Below are positions 8,232-17,568 of a DNA stretch of 64,000 nucleotides, piece by piece. Origin of the DNA: Acetatifactor sp. Its GTDB lineage: Bacteria > Bacillota > Clostridia > Lachnospirales > Lachnospiraceae. The stretch lies in assembly GCA_016290775.1 (NCBI GenBank), contig JAEEVF010000001.1:496001-560000 (forward strand). Reading direction: 5' to 3'. Both the position numbers and the translations under genes were made by a program. The stretch's first letter is position 1. Each line of letters opens with the position of its first letter. Below the pieces are notes generated by a model. The model was given only the letters and a program-made list of their open reading frames with translations, ran no database searches and was not told the DNA's origin.

Positions 8232-10259
8232 ATGGAATTTAGGAACGACAATGGTGCATTGGTTTTTAAGCGTGCAGGGGAAACAGTCCGCATTGAAGCC
8301 TGGGGAGAAAATTCGCTGCGCGTTCGCGCTACGATGCTTCCGGAGTTTACGGGAAACGACTGGGCGCTGACAGAGAAGCCATCCATTACGCAAGGCAAGG
8401 TGGAATTCTTTGAGCGCGATCACTGGGTTGGCGACGGAAACATCGACAAGAGACAATATGCGTCCATCACCAACGGCAAGATCCGCGCGGAAGTCAATTT
8501 TGTCGGCATTATCTCATTCTTTGAGGGCGAAAAGCTCCTTCTTCGTGAATATTATCGTTCCTATGATGGAACGATCTCTGAGGGAAGCAGATGCTTAAAG
8601 CTCGTAAACCGTGAGTGGAAGGGCATCATTGGCGGCACCGGATATGAGCTGAACCTGAAATTTGATGCAAATGACGGCGAAAAGATTTACGGAATGGGGC
8701 AATATCAGCAAAGCTACATGGACATGAAGGGATGTGTTCTGGAGCTTGCACAAAGAAATTCTCAGGCGTCCGTGCCTTTCTATATCAGCAATAAGGGCTA
8801 CGGCATGCTGTGGAACAACCCTGCAGTGGGCCGCGTAAGCTTTGCGAACAACTACACGGAATGGATCGCAAGGTCCACCAGACAGATGGATTATTGGATC
8901 ACCGTTGGCGAGACGCCGAAGGAAATCCTAAGGACCTACACGGGCGTGACCGGTCGCGCGCCGAAGTTTCCTGAAAGCCTGATGGGTCTTTGGCAATGCA
9001 AGCTGCGTTACCGCACGCAGGAAGAGGTCCTTGAGGTGGCACATGCCTATCAGAAAGAAGGCATCAAGATCGACATGATCGTGATCGATTTCTTCCACTG
9101 GACCGTGCAGGGCGACTGGAAGTTTGACAAGACTTATTGGCCGGATCCCAAGGCCATGGTGGAGGAGCTTCATTCCATGGGCATCAAGGTCATTGTATCC
9201 GTATGGCCTTCCGTGGACAGAAAGAGTGAGAATTTCTATCCCATGATGGACAGAGGACTCCTGATCAAAACTGAGCGTGGCGCGGCGCAGACATATGATT
9301 ATCAAGGCGACTGCGTGGAGATCGATCCGTTTAATCCTGAATGCCGCAAGTATGTCTGGGAAGTTTGCAAGCGCAATTACTATGACCTCGGATTTGACGG
9401 GTTCTGGCTGGACAATTCCGAGCCTGACTATGGAGTATATGATTTCGAAAACTATCGTTACAGCATTGGTCCCGCGCTGGAATGCAGCAACCTTTACCCT
9501 CAGATGTACAGCCGCGTGTTCAACGATCCCATGAAGGAAATGGGCGACGGCACGGTGGTGAACCTGATGAGATGTGCCTGGGCCGGCAGCCAGAAGTACG
9601 GCAACGTGATCTGGTCGGGCGACGTGCCTTCGACCTTCTACTCTTTTAGGGAGCAGGTGATGGCAGGCCTGAACATGGGTATCGCGGGCATTCCTTGGTG
9701 GACGACGGATATCGGCGGCTTCATGACGGATGACGTTAAGGATCCTGATTTCAGACAGCTCCTCATCCGTTGGTATCAGTTCGCAGTATATTCCGCAGTG
9801 CTCCGCATGCACGGCGACAGAGGCCCTTACAACATTCCGCCTCTGGACAATCGTGACTGGGGCGGCGGATATCTTCATACCGGCCAGCCCAACGAGCTTT
9901 GGAGCTATGGCGAGGACAACTACAAGATCATGCGCAAGTATTACGACATCCGCATCGCAATGCATGATTATGTAAGGAGCCTGTACGAAGAAGCATCCGC
10001 AAACGGCTCGCCGTTGATCCGCGCCATGTTCTTTGAATTCCCCGATGACGCAAAATGCTGGGAGTTAAACGACCAGTATATGTTTGGCGCAAAATATCTG
10101 GTAGCGCCGATCTTCGCACTGAATCAGTTCAGCCGCGAGGTATATCTCCCCGCAGGCCAGTGGAAGCTCACGTCCGACGGCACCATCTACCAAGGCGGCC
10201 AGACCGTCACGGTCGACGCACCCATAGAATACATGCCAGTTTTTGAACGCATGAATTAG
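8232..10259 (+). CDS. GH31 family glycosidase, probable alpha-xylosidase
   Basis: The 675-residue protein has the GH31 layout: an N-terminal beta-sandwich (about 1-240), a catalytic TIM barrel (about 250-580) and a C-terminal beta domain. The nucleophile is Asp394 in GFWLDNSEP, and the acid/base is Asp464 in WSGDVPS. IDFFHWTVQGDWKFD followed by WPDPKAMVEELHSMG matches the alpha-xylosidase-type subgroup as recalled, hence removal of alpha-xylosyl groups from xyloglucan-derived oligosaccharides is favoured over alpha-glucosidase activity. No signal peptide is present, so it should act in the cytoplasm on imported sugars. It stands alone; no transporter is adjacent. Confidence 0.88.
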   Translation: MEFRNDNGALVFKRAGETVRIEAWGENSLRVRATMLPEFTGNDWALTEKPSITQGKVEFFERDHWVGDGNIDKRQYASITNGKIRAEVNFVGIISFFEGEKLLLREYYRSYDGTISEGSRCLKLVNREWKGIIGGTGYELNLKFDANDGEKIYGMGQYQQSYMDMKGCVLELAQRNSQASVPFYISNKGYGMLWNNPAVGRVSFANNYTEWIARSTRQMDYWITVGETPKEILRTYTGVTGRAPKFPESLMGLWQCKLRYRTQEEVLEVAHAYQKEGIKIDMIVIDFFHWTVQGDWKFDKTYWPDPKAMVEELHSMGIKVIVSVWPSVDRKSENFYPMMDRGLLIKTERGAAQTYDYQGDCVEIDPFNPECRKYVWEVCKRNYYDLGFDGFWLDNSEPDYGVYDFENYRYSIGPALECSNLYPQMYSRVFNDPMKEMGDGTVVNLMRCAWAGSQKYGNVIWSGDVPSTFYSFREQVMAGLNMGIAGIPWWTTDIGGFMTDDVKDPDFRQLLIRWYQFAVYSAVLRMHGDRGPYNIPPLDNRDWGGGYLHTGQPNELWSYGEDNYKIMRKYYDIRIAMHDYVRSLYEEASANGSPLIRAMFFEFPDDAKCWELNDQYMFGAKYLVAPIFALNQFSREVYLPAGQWKLTSDGTIYQGGQTVTVDAPIEYMPVFERMN

Positions 10260-10302
10260 TTTAAAGCAATTCTTTCTGAACGAAACTTGGAGGCAACACA
10301 AT

Positions 10303-10535
10303 AAACCGCTGCAGTACCCCTCCTTGGAACGGCTCAGACTGCACTAAGCTCACCTTCGGCCCTCAGGCGAAGCCTTGCCTTCGATTTCAAATCTCAGGCT
10401 GCGGCTTATCGGAGCGTGCCATTCGGCACGTCCTTCGCTTCGCTCAGGATCGCGGGCATGGACCTTGCCCGCGACGGCCTTGGTTCGCTAAGTGCTGCTG
10501 GCTAATTGTTCCAAGGAGGGGCACATGCAGCGGTT
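10303..10535. other. Long imperfect palindrome with inner hairpins, upstream of era
   Basis: The outer arm 10303-10330 (AAACCGCTGCAGTACCCC, then TCCTTGGAAC) is answered by GTTCCAAGGAGGGG and GCAGCGGTTTTT at 10508-10535. Next inside, GCACTAAGC nearly mirrors GCTAAGTGC. The middle contains three perfect small hairpins: CTTCG/CGAAG near 10354, CGTGCC/GGCACG at 10415-10430, and CGCGGGC/GCCCGCG at 10451-10473. The right arm ends in TTTTT, so it could terminate GH31 transcription, but it is far larger than needed for that. It shares with the 5784-5950 element a CTAAG in each arm. No coding potential is visible. Confidence 0.6.
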
Positions 10536-10598
10536 TTTAATTCCCCGCAGTCTGCCAATTACATGGAGAAGCTTCGATTCGCAGATATACAGTATCGG

Positions 10599-10627
10599 TT
10601 GACGAACCGCCCAAACTTTGTTATATT
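10599..10627 (+). promoter_or_regulatory. Sigma-A promoter of era
   Basis: TTGACG and TATATT are separated by 17 bases. The predicted leader runs from about 10634 to the start codon at 10712. Confidence 0.75.
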
Positions 10628-10643
10628 TTAGTGTGGTAGTAAA

Positions 10644-10684
10644 GTGGGAAGCACCTAACGTGAATCAGGTGCGAGCCACCCCAC
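10644..10684 (+). promoter_or_regulatory. Nested hairpin in the era leader
   Basis: GTGGG/CCCAC encloses GCACCT/AGGTGC around a 10-nt loop. It lies wholly in the predicted era 5' leader. No known riboswitch class was recognised, and no U-tract follows. Confidence 0.35.
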
Positions 10685-10711
10685 AGAGTAAATTCGAAAA
10701 GAGGACAAACC

Positions 10712-11629
10712 TTGAACGCAGCGCAGTATAAATCAGGTTTTGTGACCTTGATCGGTCGCCCGAACGTTGGAAAATCGACCCTGATGAACCATCTGATCGG
10801 TCAAAAGATCGCGATCACTTCAAGCAAGCCACAGACCACCAGAAATCGCATACAGACCGTTCTGACAACGGAAGAAGGCCAGATTGTTTTCCTTGACACG
10901 CCGGGCATCCATAAGGCAAAAAATAAGCTTGGCGATTACATGGTAAACGTGGCGGAGCGCACCCTCAATGAGGTGGACGTAATCTGCTGGCTGGTGGAGC
11001 CGACGACCTTCATCGGCGCAGGAGAGCAGCACATCATTGAACAGCTGCAGAAGACGAAAACTCCCGTCATTCTCGTGATCAACAAGCTTGATACCGTGAA
11101 GAAAGAAGAGCTTTTGCCCTGCATTGACGTTTATCGTAAGCAATATGATTTTGCCGAGATCGTGCCTGTTTCGGCGCTCAAGAAGACGAACACTGATGAG
11201 CTCCTAAAATGCATTTTCAAGTATCTGCCTTACGGGGATCCGTTTTATGATGAGGACACGATCACGGACCAGCCCATGCGTCAGATCGTAGCGGAACTGA
11301 TCCGCGAGAAGGCGCTCAGATGCCTTGATGAAGAGATCCCGCACGGCGTTGCCGTTACGATCGAGTCCATGAAGGAACAGGGCAAGATCTGCCACATCGA
11401 AGCAACCATCGTATGCGAAAAGGATTCGCATAAGGGCATCATCATTGGAAAAGGCGGTCAGATGCTCAAGAAGATCGGCTCGAAAGCACGCCCTGAGATC
11501 GAAGATCTTTTGGAAATGCAAGTGAACCTGCAGCTTTGGGTCAAGGTAAAGAAGGATTGGCGTGACAGCGACCTTCTCATGAAGAATTTTGGGTACAATC
11601 CCAAGGACGCAAAATCAGACGAGAACTAA
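10712..11629 (+). CDS. era: GTPase Era, ribosome assembly factor
   Basis: The 305-residue protein carries GTPase motifs G1 GRPNVGKSTL, G3 DTPGIH and G4 NKLD, and a C-terminal KH RNA-binding domain with GIIIGKGGQMLKKIG. Era binds the 3' end of 16S rRNA and assists 30S maturation. The start codon is TTG, preceded by GAGGA; this start places MNAAQYKSGFVTLIGRPNVG exactly where the family begins. recO follows after 18 bases, a standard Firmicutes pairing. Confidence 0.97.
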   Translation: MNAAQYKSGFVTLIGRPNVGKSTLMNHLIGQKIAITSSKPQTTRNRIQTVLTTEEGQIVFLDTPGIHKAKNKLGDYMVNVAERTLNEVDVICWLVEPTTFIGAGEQHIIEQLQKTKTPVILVINKLDTVKKEELLPCIDVYRKQYDFAEIVPVSALKKTNTDELLKCIFKYLPYGDPFYDEDTITDQPMRQIVAELIREKALRCLDEEIPHGVAVTIESMKEQGKICHIEATIVCEKDSHKGIIIGKGGQMLKKIGSKARPEIEDLLEMQVNLQLWVKVKKDWRDSDLLMKNFGYNPKDAKSDEN

Positions 11630-11647
11630 CGTGAAAGGAGGAGGGAC

Positions 11648-12298
11648 GTGCAAGATCAGATCACGGTGACCGGAATGGTTCTAAAGCAGTCCCCCTCCGG
11701 AGAATATGACCGAAGAGTGACCATCCTTACGAAGGAACGCGGCAAGGTGGTCGCTTTTGCGAGGGGAGCAAGAAGGCAGGGGAATTCCTTGGCAGCCGCC
11801 ACGAATTCCTTTGCCTTCGGTCAGTTTAAACTCTATCATGGCAGGGACGCATATACGCTGGTGGGCGCCGAGATCAGCAATTATTTCGAAGGCCTCATGA
11901 ATGATTTTGAGGGTGCCTATTATGGCATGTATTTTGCGGAGGTTGCGGATTATTATGGCAGGGAGAACAACGATGAGAGAATGCTCCTTGGCCTTTTGTA
12001 TCAGTCCCTGAAGGCGCTTTCAGTGCCATCTCTGTCAAGGCCGTTGGTGCGCACGATCTTTGAATGTAAAGCCTTAGCCGTGAACGGAGAGTATCCCGGC
12101 GCGCCAAAAAACGCAGGCCTTTCGGAATCGGCGGTATATGCGCTCGAATATATCGGCCAAAGCAGTCTCGAAAAACTCTACACCTTTACCGTTACGGACG
12201 AGGTCCTTCGGGAAATGCAAGGCGTGGCGGAGGAATATCAAAGAAAATATGTGCGTCATGCCTTCAAAAGTCTTGAAATTCTAAAAGCTTTGTGTTGA
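11648..12298 (+). CDS. recO: DNA repair protein RecO, lacking the zinc-finger cysteines
   Basis: RecO helps load RecA onto SSB-coated DNA with RecF and RecR. The N-terminal OB fold is clear (VTGMVLKQSPSGEYDRRVTILTKERG, then FARGARR). The C-terminal helical part normally carries a four-Cys zinc site after NGE; here NGEYPGAPKNAGLSESAVYA has no cysteine and the protein is short (216 residues against about 240-260). The start is GTG at 11648 behind GGAGGAGGG. It is co-transcribed with era. The 3' end carries the promoter of the next gene. Confidence 0.9.
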   Translation: MQDQITVTGMVLKQSPSGEYDRRVTILTKERGKVVAFARGARRQGNSLAAATNSFAFGQFKLYHGRDAYTLVGAEISNYFEGLMNDFEGAYYGMYFAEVADYYGRENNDERMLLGLLYQSLKALSVPSLSRPLVRTIFECKALAVNGEYPGAPKNAGLSESAVYALEYIGQSSLEKLYTFTVTDEVLREMQGVAEEYQRKYVRHAFKSLEILKALC

Positions 12299-12323
12299 AA
12301 TTTTCATGGCCATTAGGTATAAT
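12295..12323 (+). promoter_or_regulatory. Sigma-A promoter overlapping the recO stop
   Basis: TTGAAA and a perfect TATAAT are separated by 17 bases. The predicted start of transcription near 12330 rules out translation from the ATG at 12306 and supports the ATG at 12384 for the lipoprotein gene. Confidence 0.8.
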
Positions 12324-12383
12324 ATATTGAATTACCATATCGGATCGGATCCTGAAACAGGGTTTAAGAAAGCTGGTAAGCAC

Positions 12384-13010
12384 ATGAAAAAACGAAGCAA
12401 AGGGCATGCCGTATTTTGGGCGCTCCTTGTCTTCCTTGTTTTTCTTTGCGGTTGCGGAAATGACGCGCCGTGGGAGAGTTGGACGGAGGAGAGGACGCTG
12501 ATCCAAAAGGACGGTCAAGTGACCTGTTGTATCATTGATGGTTTTGAAAAAGACTATTATGATCTCGACGAGCTAAGGCAAATGGCGGTTGAGGAGACGA
12601 GTTACTTCAACGGAGAATATAAACAGAATGGCGGATCAGCAGCCGTTTTGGAAGTGGCGAGACTGGATGAGGCGCAGAACATGGTCCGCGTCACCTATCG
12701 CTTCAGCGGAGGCGACGTATACACTGCCTTCTTCACCGAGAAATTGTACTTTGAAACGGTTGGAGAAGCCTTGGAAGCAAAGCACCTCTTTACGGGGATC
12801 GATCTTTACAACGAAACCGGATCGATCAAAATGGACGAGGAAAACAAGGAAAAGCTAAAAGGCAGGCACGTGATCGTCACGGATGCCAAGTCCATCATAG
12901 AAGTACCGTATGAAGTGGAATACTATAGCTACGGCGTGACCATCCGGAAGGACGGAAGCGTTGATACGCTGGGTTGCAGCGGCACTGCCACGATCATCTT
13001 AAAGAAATAA
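12384..13010 (+). CDS. Small predicted lipoprotein of unknown function
   Basis: The 208-residue product starts with MKKRSKGHAVFWALLVFLVF and a lipobox-like LCGC, so it is probably exported and lipid-anchored. The rest is soluble, with many Asp, Glu and Tyr residues and no motif that I recognise. An upstream ATG at 12306 is excluded because it precedes the predicted transcription start. The ribosome-binding site is weak. glyS starts 42 bases downstream with no terminator between, so the promoter at 12295 may also drive glyS and alaS. Confidence 0.75.
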   Translation: MKKRSKGHAVFWALLVFLVFLCGCGNDAPWESWTEERTLIQKDGQVTCCIIDGFEKDYYDLDELRQMAVEETSYFNGEYKQNGGSAAVLEVARLDEAQNMVRVTYRFSGGDVYTAFFTEKLYFETVGEALEAKHLFTGIDLYNETGSIKMDEENKEKLKGRHVIVTDAKSIIEVPYEVEYYSYGVTIRKDGSVDTLGCSGTATIILKK

Positions 13011-13052
13011 ATCCCACAGGGAAGAAATAAAGAGAAAAGAAGAGGAAGAAAC

Positions 13053-14441
13053 ATGGAAAAGACAATGGAAAAAATCGTAGCGTTGGCAAAGGCCAGAGGC
13101 TTTGTGTACCCCGGTTCCGAGATATACGGCGGACTGGCGAACACTTGGGATTACGGTAATCTTGGCGTTGAACTGAAGAACAACGTAAAGAAGGCCTGGT
13201 GGCAGAAATTCGTGCAGGAAAACCCTTATAACGTGGGCGTGGACTGCGCAATCCTGATGAACCCGCAGACTTGGGTGGCCAGCGGACACCTTGGAGGCTT
13301 TTCCGATCCTCTGATGGATTGTAAGGAATGTCATGAGCGTTTCCGCGCTGACAAGCTGATCGAGGATTATTGTGAAGAAAAGGGCATCAAGCTCGAAGAG
13401 AGCGTTGACGCTTGGTCACAGGAGAAGATGAAGAACTTCGTTGAGGAGAACAACATTCCCTGCCCGACCTGCGGTAAGCACAATTTCACCGACATCCGTC
13501 AGTTCAACCTGATGTTCAAGACCTTCCAGGGCGTGACCGAGGATGCAAAGAACACCGTATATCTTCGTCCCGAGACCGCTCAGGGTATTTTCGTAAACTT
13601 CAAGAACGTGCAGAGAACCTCTCGTAAGAAGCTTCCCTTCGGTATCGGCCAGATCGGTAAGTCCTTCCGTAACGAGATCACTCCCGGCAACTTCACCTTC
13701 CGTACCAGAGAGTTCGAGCAGATGGAGCTGGAGTTCTTCTGCAAGCCCGGCACCGACCTTGACTGGTTCCAGTACTGGAGAGGGTTCTGCCGTGACTGGC
13801 TGTTCTCCCTTGGCATGAAGGAAGAGGAGATCCGCCTTCGTGACCACAGCCCTGAAGAGCTTTGCTTCTACAGCAAGGGCACGACGGACATCGAGTTCTT
13901 GTTCCCCTTTGGCTGGGGCGAGCTTTGGGGCATCGCTGACAGAACCGATTATGACCTGAATCAGCATCAGACCACGTCCGGCGAGGACATGACCTATTTC
14001 GACGATGAGACCAATGAGAAGTACATCCCCTACGTCGTGGAGCCTTCCCTTGGCGCAGACCGCGTGGTGCTTGCATTCCTTTGCGCGGCATATGATGAAG
14101 AGGAGCTTGAAGGCGGCGACATGAGAACCGTGCTTCATTTCCATCCCGCACTGGCGCCCGTGAAGATCGGCGTTCTGCCTCTTTCCAAGAAGCTGAACGA
14201 GGGCGCAGAGAAGATTTACACCCAGCTTTGCAAGAAATATAACTGCGAATTTGATGACAGAGGCAACATTGGTAAGAGATATCGTCGTCAGGATGAGATC
14301 GGCACGCCGTTCTGCGTAACCTATGATTTCGATTCCGAGACCGATGGCTGCGTAACCGTTCGTTTCCGTGACTCCATGGAGCAGGAGCGTGTGGCCATTG
14401 CAGACTTGGATGCATATTTTGCTGATAAATTTACGTTCTAA
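13053..14441 (+). CDS. glyS: Glycyl-tRNA synthetase, single-chain type
   Basis: This is the 462-residue homodimeric glycyl-tRNA synthetase (GlyQS/GRS1 type), not the bacterial alpha2-beta2 enzyme. The N-terminal [23 protein letters not shown] is the family hallmark. Class II motif 2 is seen around [24 protein letters not shown], and motif 3 around [22 protein letters not shown] zinc-like element lies near residue 145. No T-box leader is present. alaS begins 10 bases after the stop, so the two synthetases are co-transcribed. Confidence 0.97.
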   Translation: MEKTMEKIVALAKARGFVYPGSEIYGGLANTWDYGNLGVELKNNVKKAWWQKFVQENPYNVGVDCAILMNPQTWVASGHLGGFSDPLMDCKECHERFRADKLIEDYCEEKGIKLEESVDAWSQEKMKNFVEENNIPCPTCGKHNFTDIRQFNLMFKTFQGVTEDAKNTVYLRPETAQGIFVNFKNVQRTSRKKLPFGIGQIGKSFRNEITPGNFTFRTREFEQMELEFFCKPGTDLDWFQYWRGFCRDWLFSLGMKEEEIRLRDHSPEELCFYSKGTTDIEFLFPFGWGELWGIADRTDYDLNQHQTTSGEDMTYFDDETNEKYIPYVVEPSLGADRVVLAFLCAAYDEEELEGGDMRTVLHFHPALAPVKIGVLPLSKKLNEGAEKIYTQLCKKYNCEFDDRGNIGKRYRRQDEIGTPFCVTYDFDSETDGCVTVRFRDSMEQERVAIADLDAYFADKFTF

Positions 14442-14451
14442 GGAGATAGTT

Positions 14452-17100
14452 ATGAAGAAATTCACGTCAACCGAGCTGAGAAAGGCTTGGATTCAGTTTT
14501 ACGTAGAGAGAGGTCATAAGGACGTGGGAGCCGTGTCCTTGGTGTCAGATGGCTCTACGGGCGTTATGTTTAACGTGGCAGGCATGCAGCCCTTGATGCC
14601 TTATCTTCTTGGAGAGAAGCATCCCATGGGCACAAGGCTTTGCAACGTGCAAGGCTGCGTACGTACCAATGATATTGATTCCGTTGGTGACAAGAGCCAC
14701 GGCACCTTCTTTGAGATGCTGGGCAGCTGGAGCCTTGGCGATTATTTCAAGAAGGAGCGTTGCGAGTGGAGCTTTGAACTCTTGACCGGATTGTTTGGAT
14801 TTGATGCGGATCATTTGGCTGCCACCGTTTTCGAGGGAGATGAGAATGCCCCTCGCGATGAGGAAGGCGCGCAGTTCCGTATCGCTTCTGGCTTCCGTAA
14901 GGATCGCATTTACTATCTTCCCGCCGAAGACAACTGGTGGGGCCTTGAGTATGGTCCCTGCGGCCCGGACAGTGAGATGTTCTACGTGAAGGACGTTCCT
15001 CCCTGTGGCCCTGACTGCAAGCCCGGATGCCATTGCGGCAAATATACCGAGATCGGTAATGACGTGTTCATGCAGTATGAAAAGCATCATGACGGCACGC
15101 TCACGCCCTTAAAGCAGAAGAACGTAGATACCGGTTGGGGCATGGAGAGAATCCTTGCGTTCCTGAACGGTTTTGATGACGTATATAAGATCGACGTGCA
15201 TGCCCCTGCGATCGCATATATCGAAGAGGCAAGCGGGATCAAATATGACAGCGACGAGAAGCTCACCAGATCCATGAGGATCCTGGCTGATCATACCAGA
15301 ACCGCGACCATGCTGATCGGAGATGCCGCAAAGCTTCTTCCTTCAAATGCAGGCGCAGGCTATGTGCTCCGTCGTCTGATCCGTCGTGCGGTAAGACACG
15401 CGAGAACCCTTGGGCTTAAGAAGGAGAACATCTTAAAGGTTTCTGAGAAGTACATCGAGGTCTATGCAGAGAGCTATCCTCTGGTGAAGAAGAATCAGGA
15501 GTTCATCCTTTCTGAGCTTGGCAAGGAGATCGAGCGCTTTGAGGCAACGCTGGAAAACGGCATGAAGGAATATGGCAAGATCCTTGAGCAGGTGAAGGCA
15601 GACAAGGCTACCCAGATTGACGGCAAGTCCGCATTCTATCTGTATGACACCTTTGGCTTCCCCATCGAGCTCACCGTTGAGCTTGCACAGGAAGAGGGCC
15701 TTTCCGTGGACGAAGCAGGTTTCGCAACGGCCATGGCTGAGCAGAAGGCAAAGGCGCGTGAGAATGCAAACTTCTCCGCAAAGCTGTCTACCGATGCAAA
15801 TCTCTTTGACGATCTTGGAGAAGCATTTACGACTGATTTCGTAGGCTATGACGTGACCATGAATGAAACGCAGGTGGCTGCGATCGCATCTGAAGGTGCC
15901 AGAAAGGAGAGCCTCTCTGAGGGCGAGAGCGGAACCATCGTCGTTCCCGTGACGGCATTTTATGCAACCATGGGCGGACAAAAGGGTGACTTCGGTCTGA
16001 TCCGCGGCGCGAACGGTCTGTTTGAAGTGGAAGAGGCAGTAAAGCTTCCTGGCGGAAGAGTTGGTCACGTTGGTAAGGTTGTTTCCGGTAAGATTTCCGC
16101 AGGCGACCACGTTCGCATGGAAGTGGATGCCGCTAACCGCGCAAGCACCTGTAAGAACCATACGGCAACGCACCTTCTGCAGGCAGCGCTTCAGCAGGTT
16201 CTTGGCAGCGACGTTCATCAGCAGGGTTCCTATCAGGACGGCGCCAGAACCAGATTTGACTTTAGTTTTGGCCGCGCGATGACCGAAGAAGAAATCGCAA
16301 AGGTGGAAGAGATCGTCAATGCAAAGATTTTGGAAGACATTCCCGTCGTAACCGACGTAATGAACATTGAAGAGGCAAAGAAGAGCGGTGCAATGGCACT
16401 GTTTGGCGAAAAGTATGGTGAGACCGTTCGCGTGGTATCCGTTGGCGATTTCTCCAAGGAATTCTGTGGCGGCACGCACGTAAAGCGCACCGGTGACATC
16501 GCATCCTTCAAGATCCTTTCCGAGAGCGGCATTGCAGCCGGCGTTCGAAGGATCGAAGGCCTTACAAGTGCCAATGTCATTGAGTATTACAAGGCCATCG
16601 AGGAGACCTTAAAGCAGGCTGCAGCCGCTGCAAAGTCCACGACGGCAAATCTTGTTGAGAAGATCACGCATCTTCAGGCGGAAGTAAAGGCACTCTCCTC
16701 GGAGAATGAATCCTTGAAATCCAAGCTTGCACAGAATTCCCTTGGCGACGTTATGGACCAGGTGAAGGAAGTAAAGGGCATGAAGCTTCTTGCAACCAGC
16801 GTTGCAGGCGTAGACATGAACGGCCTTCGCGATCTTGGAGATCAACTGAAAGACAAGCTCGGTGAGGGCGTGGTGGTTCTCCTTTCTGAGATGGATGGCA
16901 AGGTGAACATGATCGCCATGGCAACCGACGGTGCAGTGAAGGCCGGCGCGCATGCAGGAAACCTCATCAAGGGAATCGCAGCGCTTGTTGGCGGTGGCGG
17001 CGGCGGACGCCCGAACATGGCTCAGGCCGGAGGCAAGAATCCCGCAGGCATCCCCGCAGCGATTGAAGAAGCGGCTAAGGTTTTGGAAAAACAGCTGTAA
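14452..17100 (+). CDS. alaS: Alanyl-tRNA synthetase
   Basis: The 882-residue enzyme charges tRNA-Ala. The catalytic core begins KKFTSTELRKAWIQFYVERGH and includes GDKSHGTFFEMLGSWS. The editing domain carries the zinc ligands HTATH and, further on, CGGTH. The C-terminal DHHA1/C-Ala domain has the glycine-rich VGGGGGGRPNMAQAGG stretch. An in-frame ATG at 14368 lies inside glyS and was rejected; AAGGAGA at 14440-14446 places the start at 14452. Residues around KARENANFSAKLSTD are typical linker. No terminator is evident downstream, so the sugar cassette may be in the same transcript. Confidence 0.97.
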   Translation: MKKFTSTELRKAWIQFYVERGHKDVGAVSLVSDGSTGVMFNVAGMQPLMPYLLGEKHPMGTRLCNVQGCVRTNDIDSVGDKSHGTFFEMLGSWSLGDYFKKERCEWSFELLTGLFGFDADHLAATVFEGDENAPRDEEGAQFRIASGFRKDRIYYLPAEDNWWGLEYGPCGPDSEMFYVKDVPPCGPDCKPGCHCGKYTEIGNDVFMQYEKHHDGTLTPLKQKNVDTGWGMERILAFLNGFDDVYKIDVHAPAIAYIEEASGIKYDSDEKLTRSMRILADHTRTATMLIGDAAKLLPSNAGAGYVLRRLIRRAVRHARTLGLKKENILKVSEKYIEVYAESYPLVKKNQEFILSELGKEIERFEATLENGMKEYGKILEQVKADKATQIDGKSAFYLYDTFGFPIELTVELAQEEGLSVDEAGFATAMAEQKAKARENANFSAKLSTDANLFDDLGEAFTTDFVGYDVTMNETQVAAIASEGARKESLSEGESGTIVVPVTAFYATMGGQKGDFGLIRGANGLFEVEEAVKLPGGRVGHVGKVVSGKISAGDHVRMEVDAANRASTCKNHTATHLLQAALQQVLGSDVHQQGSYQDGARTRFDFSFGRAMTEEEIAKVEEIVNAKILEDIPVVTDVMNIEEAKKSGAMALFGEKYGETVRVVSVGDFSKEFCGGTHVKRTGDIASFKILSESGIAAGVRRIEGLTSANVIEYYKAIEETLKQAAAAAKSTTANLVEKITHLQAEVKALSSENESLKSKLAQNSLGDVMDQVKEVKGMKLLATSVAGVDMNGLRDLGDQLKDKLGEGVVVLLSEMDGKVNMIAMATDGAVKAGAHAGNLIKGIAALVGGGGGGRPNMAQAGGKNPAGIPAAIEEAAKVLEKQL

Positions 17101-17147
17101 GTGTTTGGGGAAACGAAAGAGCAGTTATTTCTGCGCGAGGTTGAGCT

Positions 17148-17567
17148 ATGAGCGAATCAAATATGCCGCGAATGATGGAGTTTTCTGAGAAGGGCGATGA
17201 AAGAGGATACCTGGTGATCGTGGAAGGCATGCAGGACATCCCCTTTGAGATCAAAAGGATATTTTACATCTATGGCTCAGACAAGGACGTGGTCCGTGGC
17301 AATCATGCGAACCGAGAAAGCGAATTTGTCCTGATCAACGTAGCCGGAACCAGCAAAGTCAAAGTGATGGACGGCAGAGGAAATGAAACGATCTATTCCT
17401 TGGACCGTCCTCACACGGGCATTTACCTTCCGAAGATGATCTGGAAGGAAATGTATGATTTTAGTGAGGACTCCGTTTTGCTCTGCCTCGCGAGCACGCA
17501 CTATGATGCGGAAGAATATATCAGGGACTATGACACATTCTTAAAGATCATTCATGGAGAAGCCTAA
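17148..17567 (+). CDS. Nucleotide-sugar 3,4-ketoisomerase, FdtA/QdtA (WxcM-like) cupin
   Basis: The 139-residue single cupin resembles dTDP-4-keto-6-deoxyglucose 3,4-ketoisomerases: RGNHANRESEFVLINVAGTSKV, with the histidine in RGNHA, then PHTGIYLPKMIWKEMYDFS and LASTHYDAEEYIRDYDTFL. These make precursors of 3-amino-3,6-dideoxy sugars for surface glycans. The usual partner aminotransferase is not in the window, but an acetyltransferase is two genes downstream. The stop codon lies one base before the start of the glycosyltransferase gene. Confidence 0.85.
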   Translation: MSESNMPRMMEFSEKGDERGYLVIVEGMQDIPFEIKRIFYIYGSDKDVVRGNHANRESEFVLINVAGTSKVKVMDGRGNETIYSLDRPHTGIYLPKMIWKEMYDFSEDSVLLCLASTHYDAEEYIRDYDTFLKIIHGEA

Positions 17568-17568
17568 G

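Noticed and set aside
10631..10648. MraZ-type repeats (GTGG boxes) upstream of era
   Set aside because: Only two imperfect GTGG elements are present, mraZ is absent, and the sequence is better explained as part of the leader hairpin.
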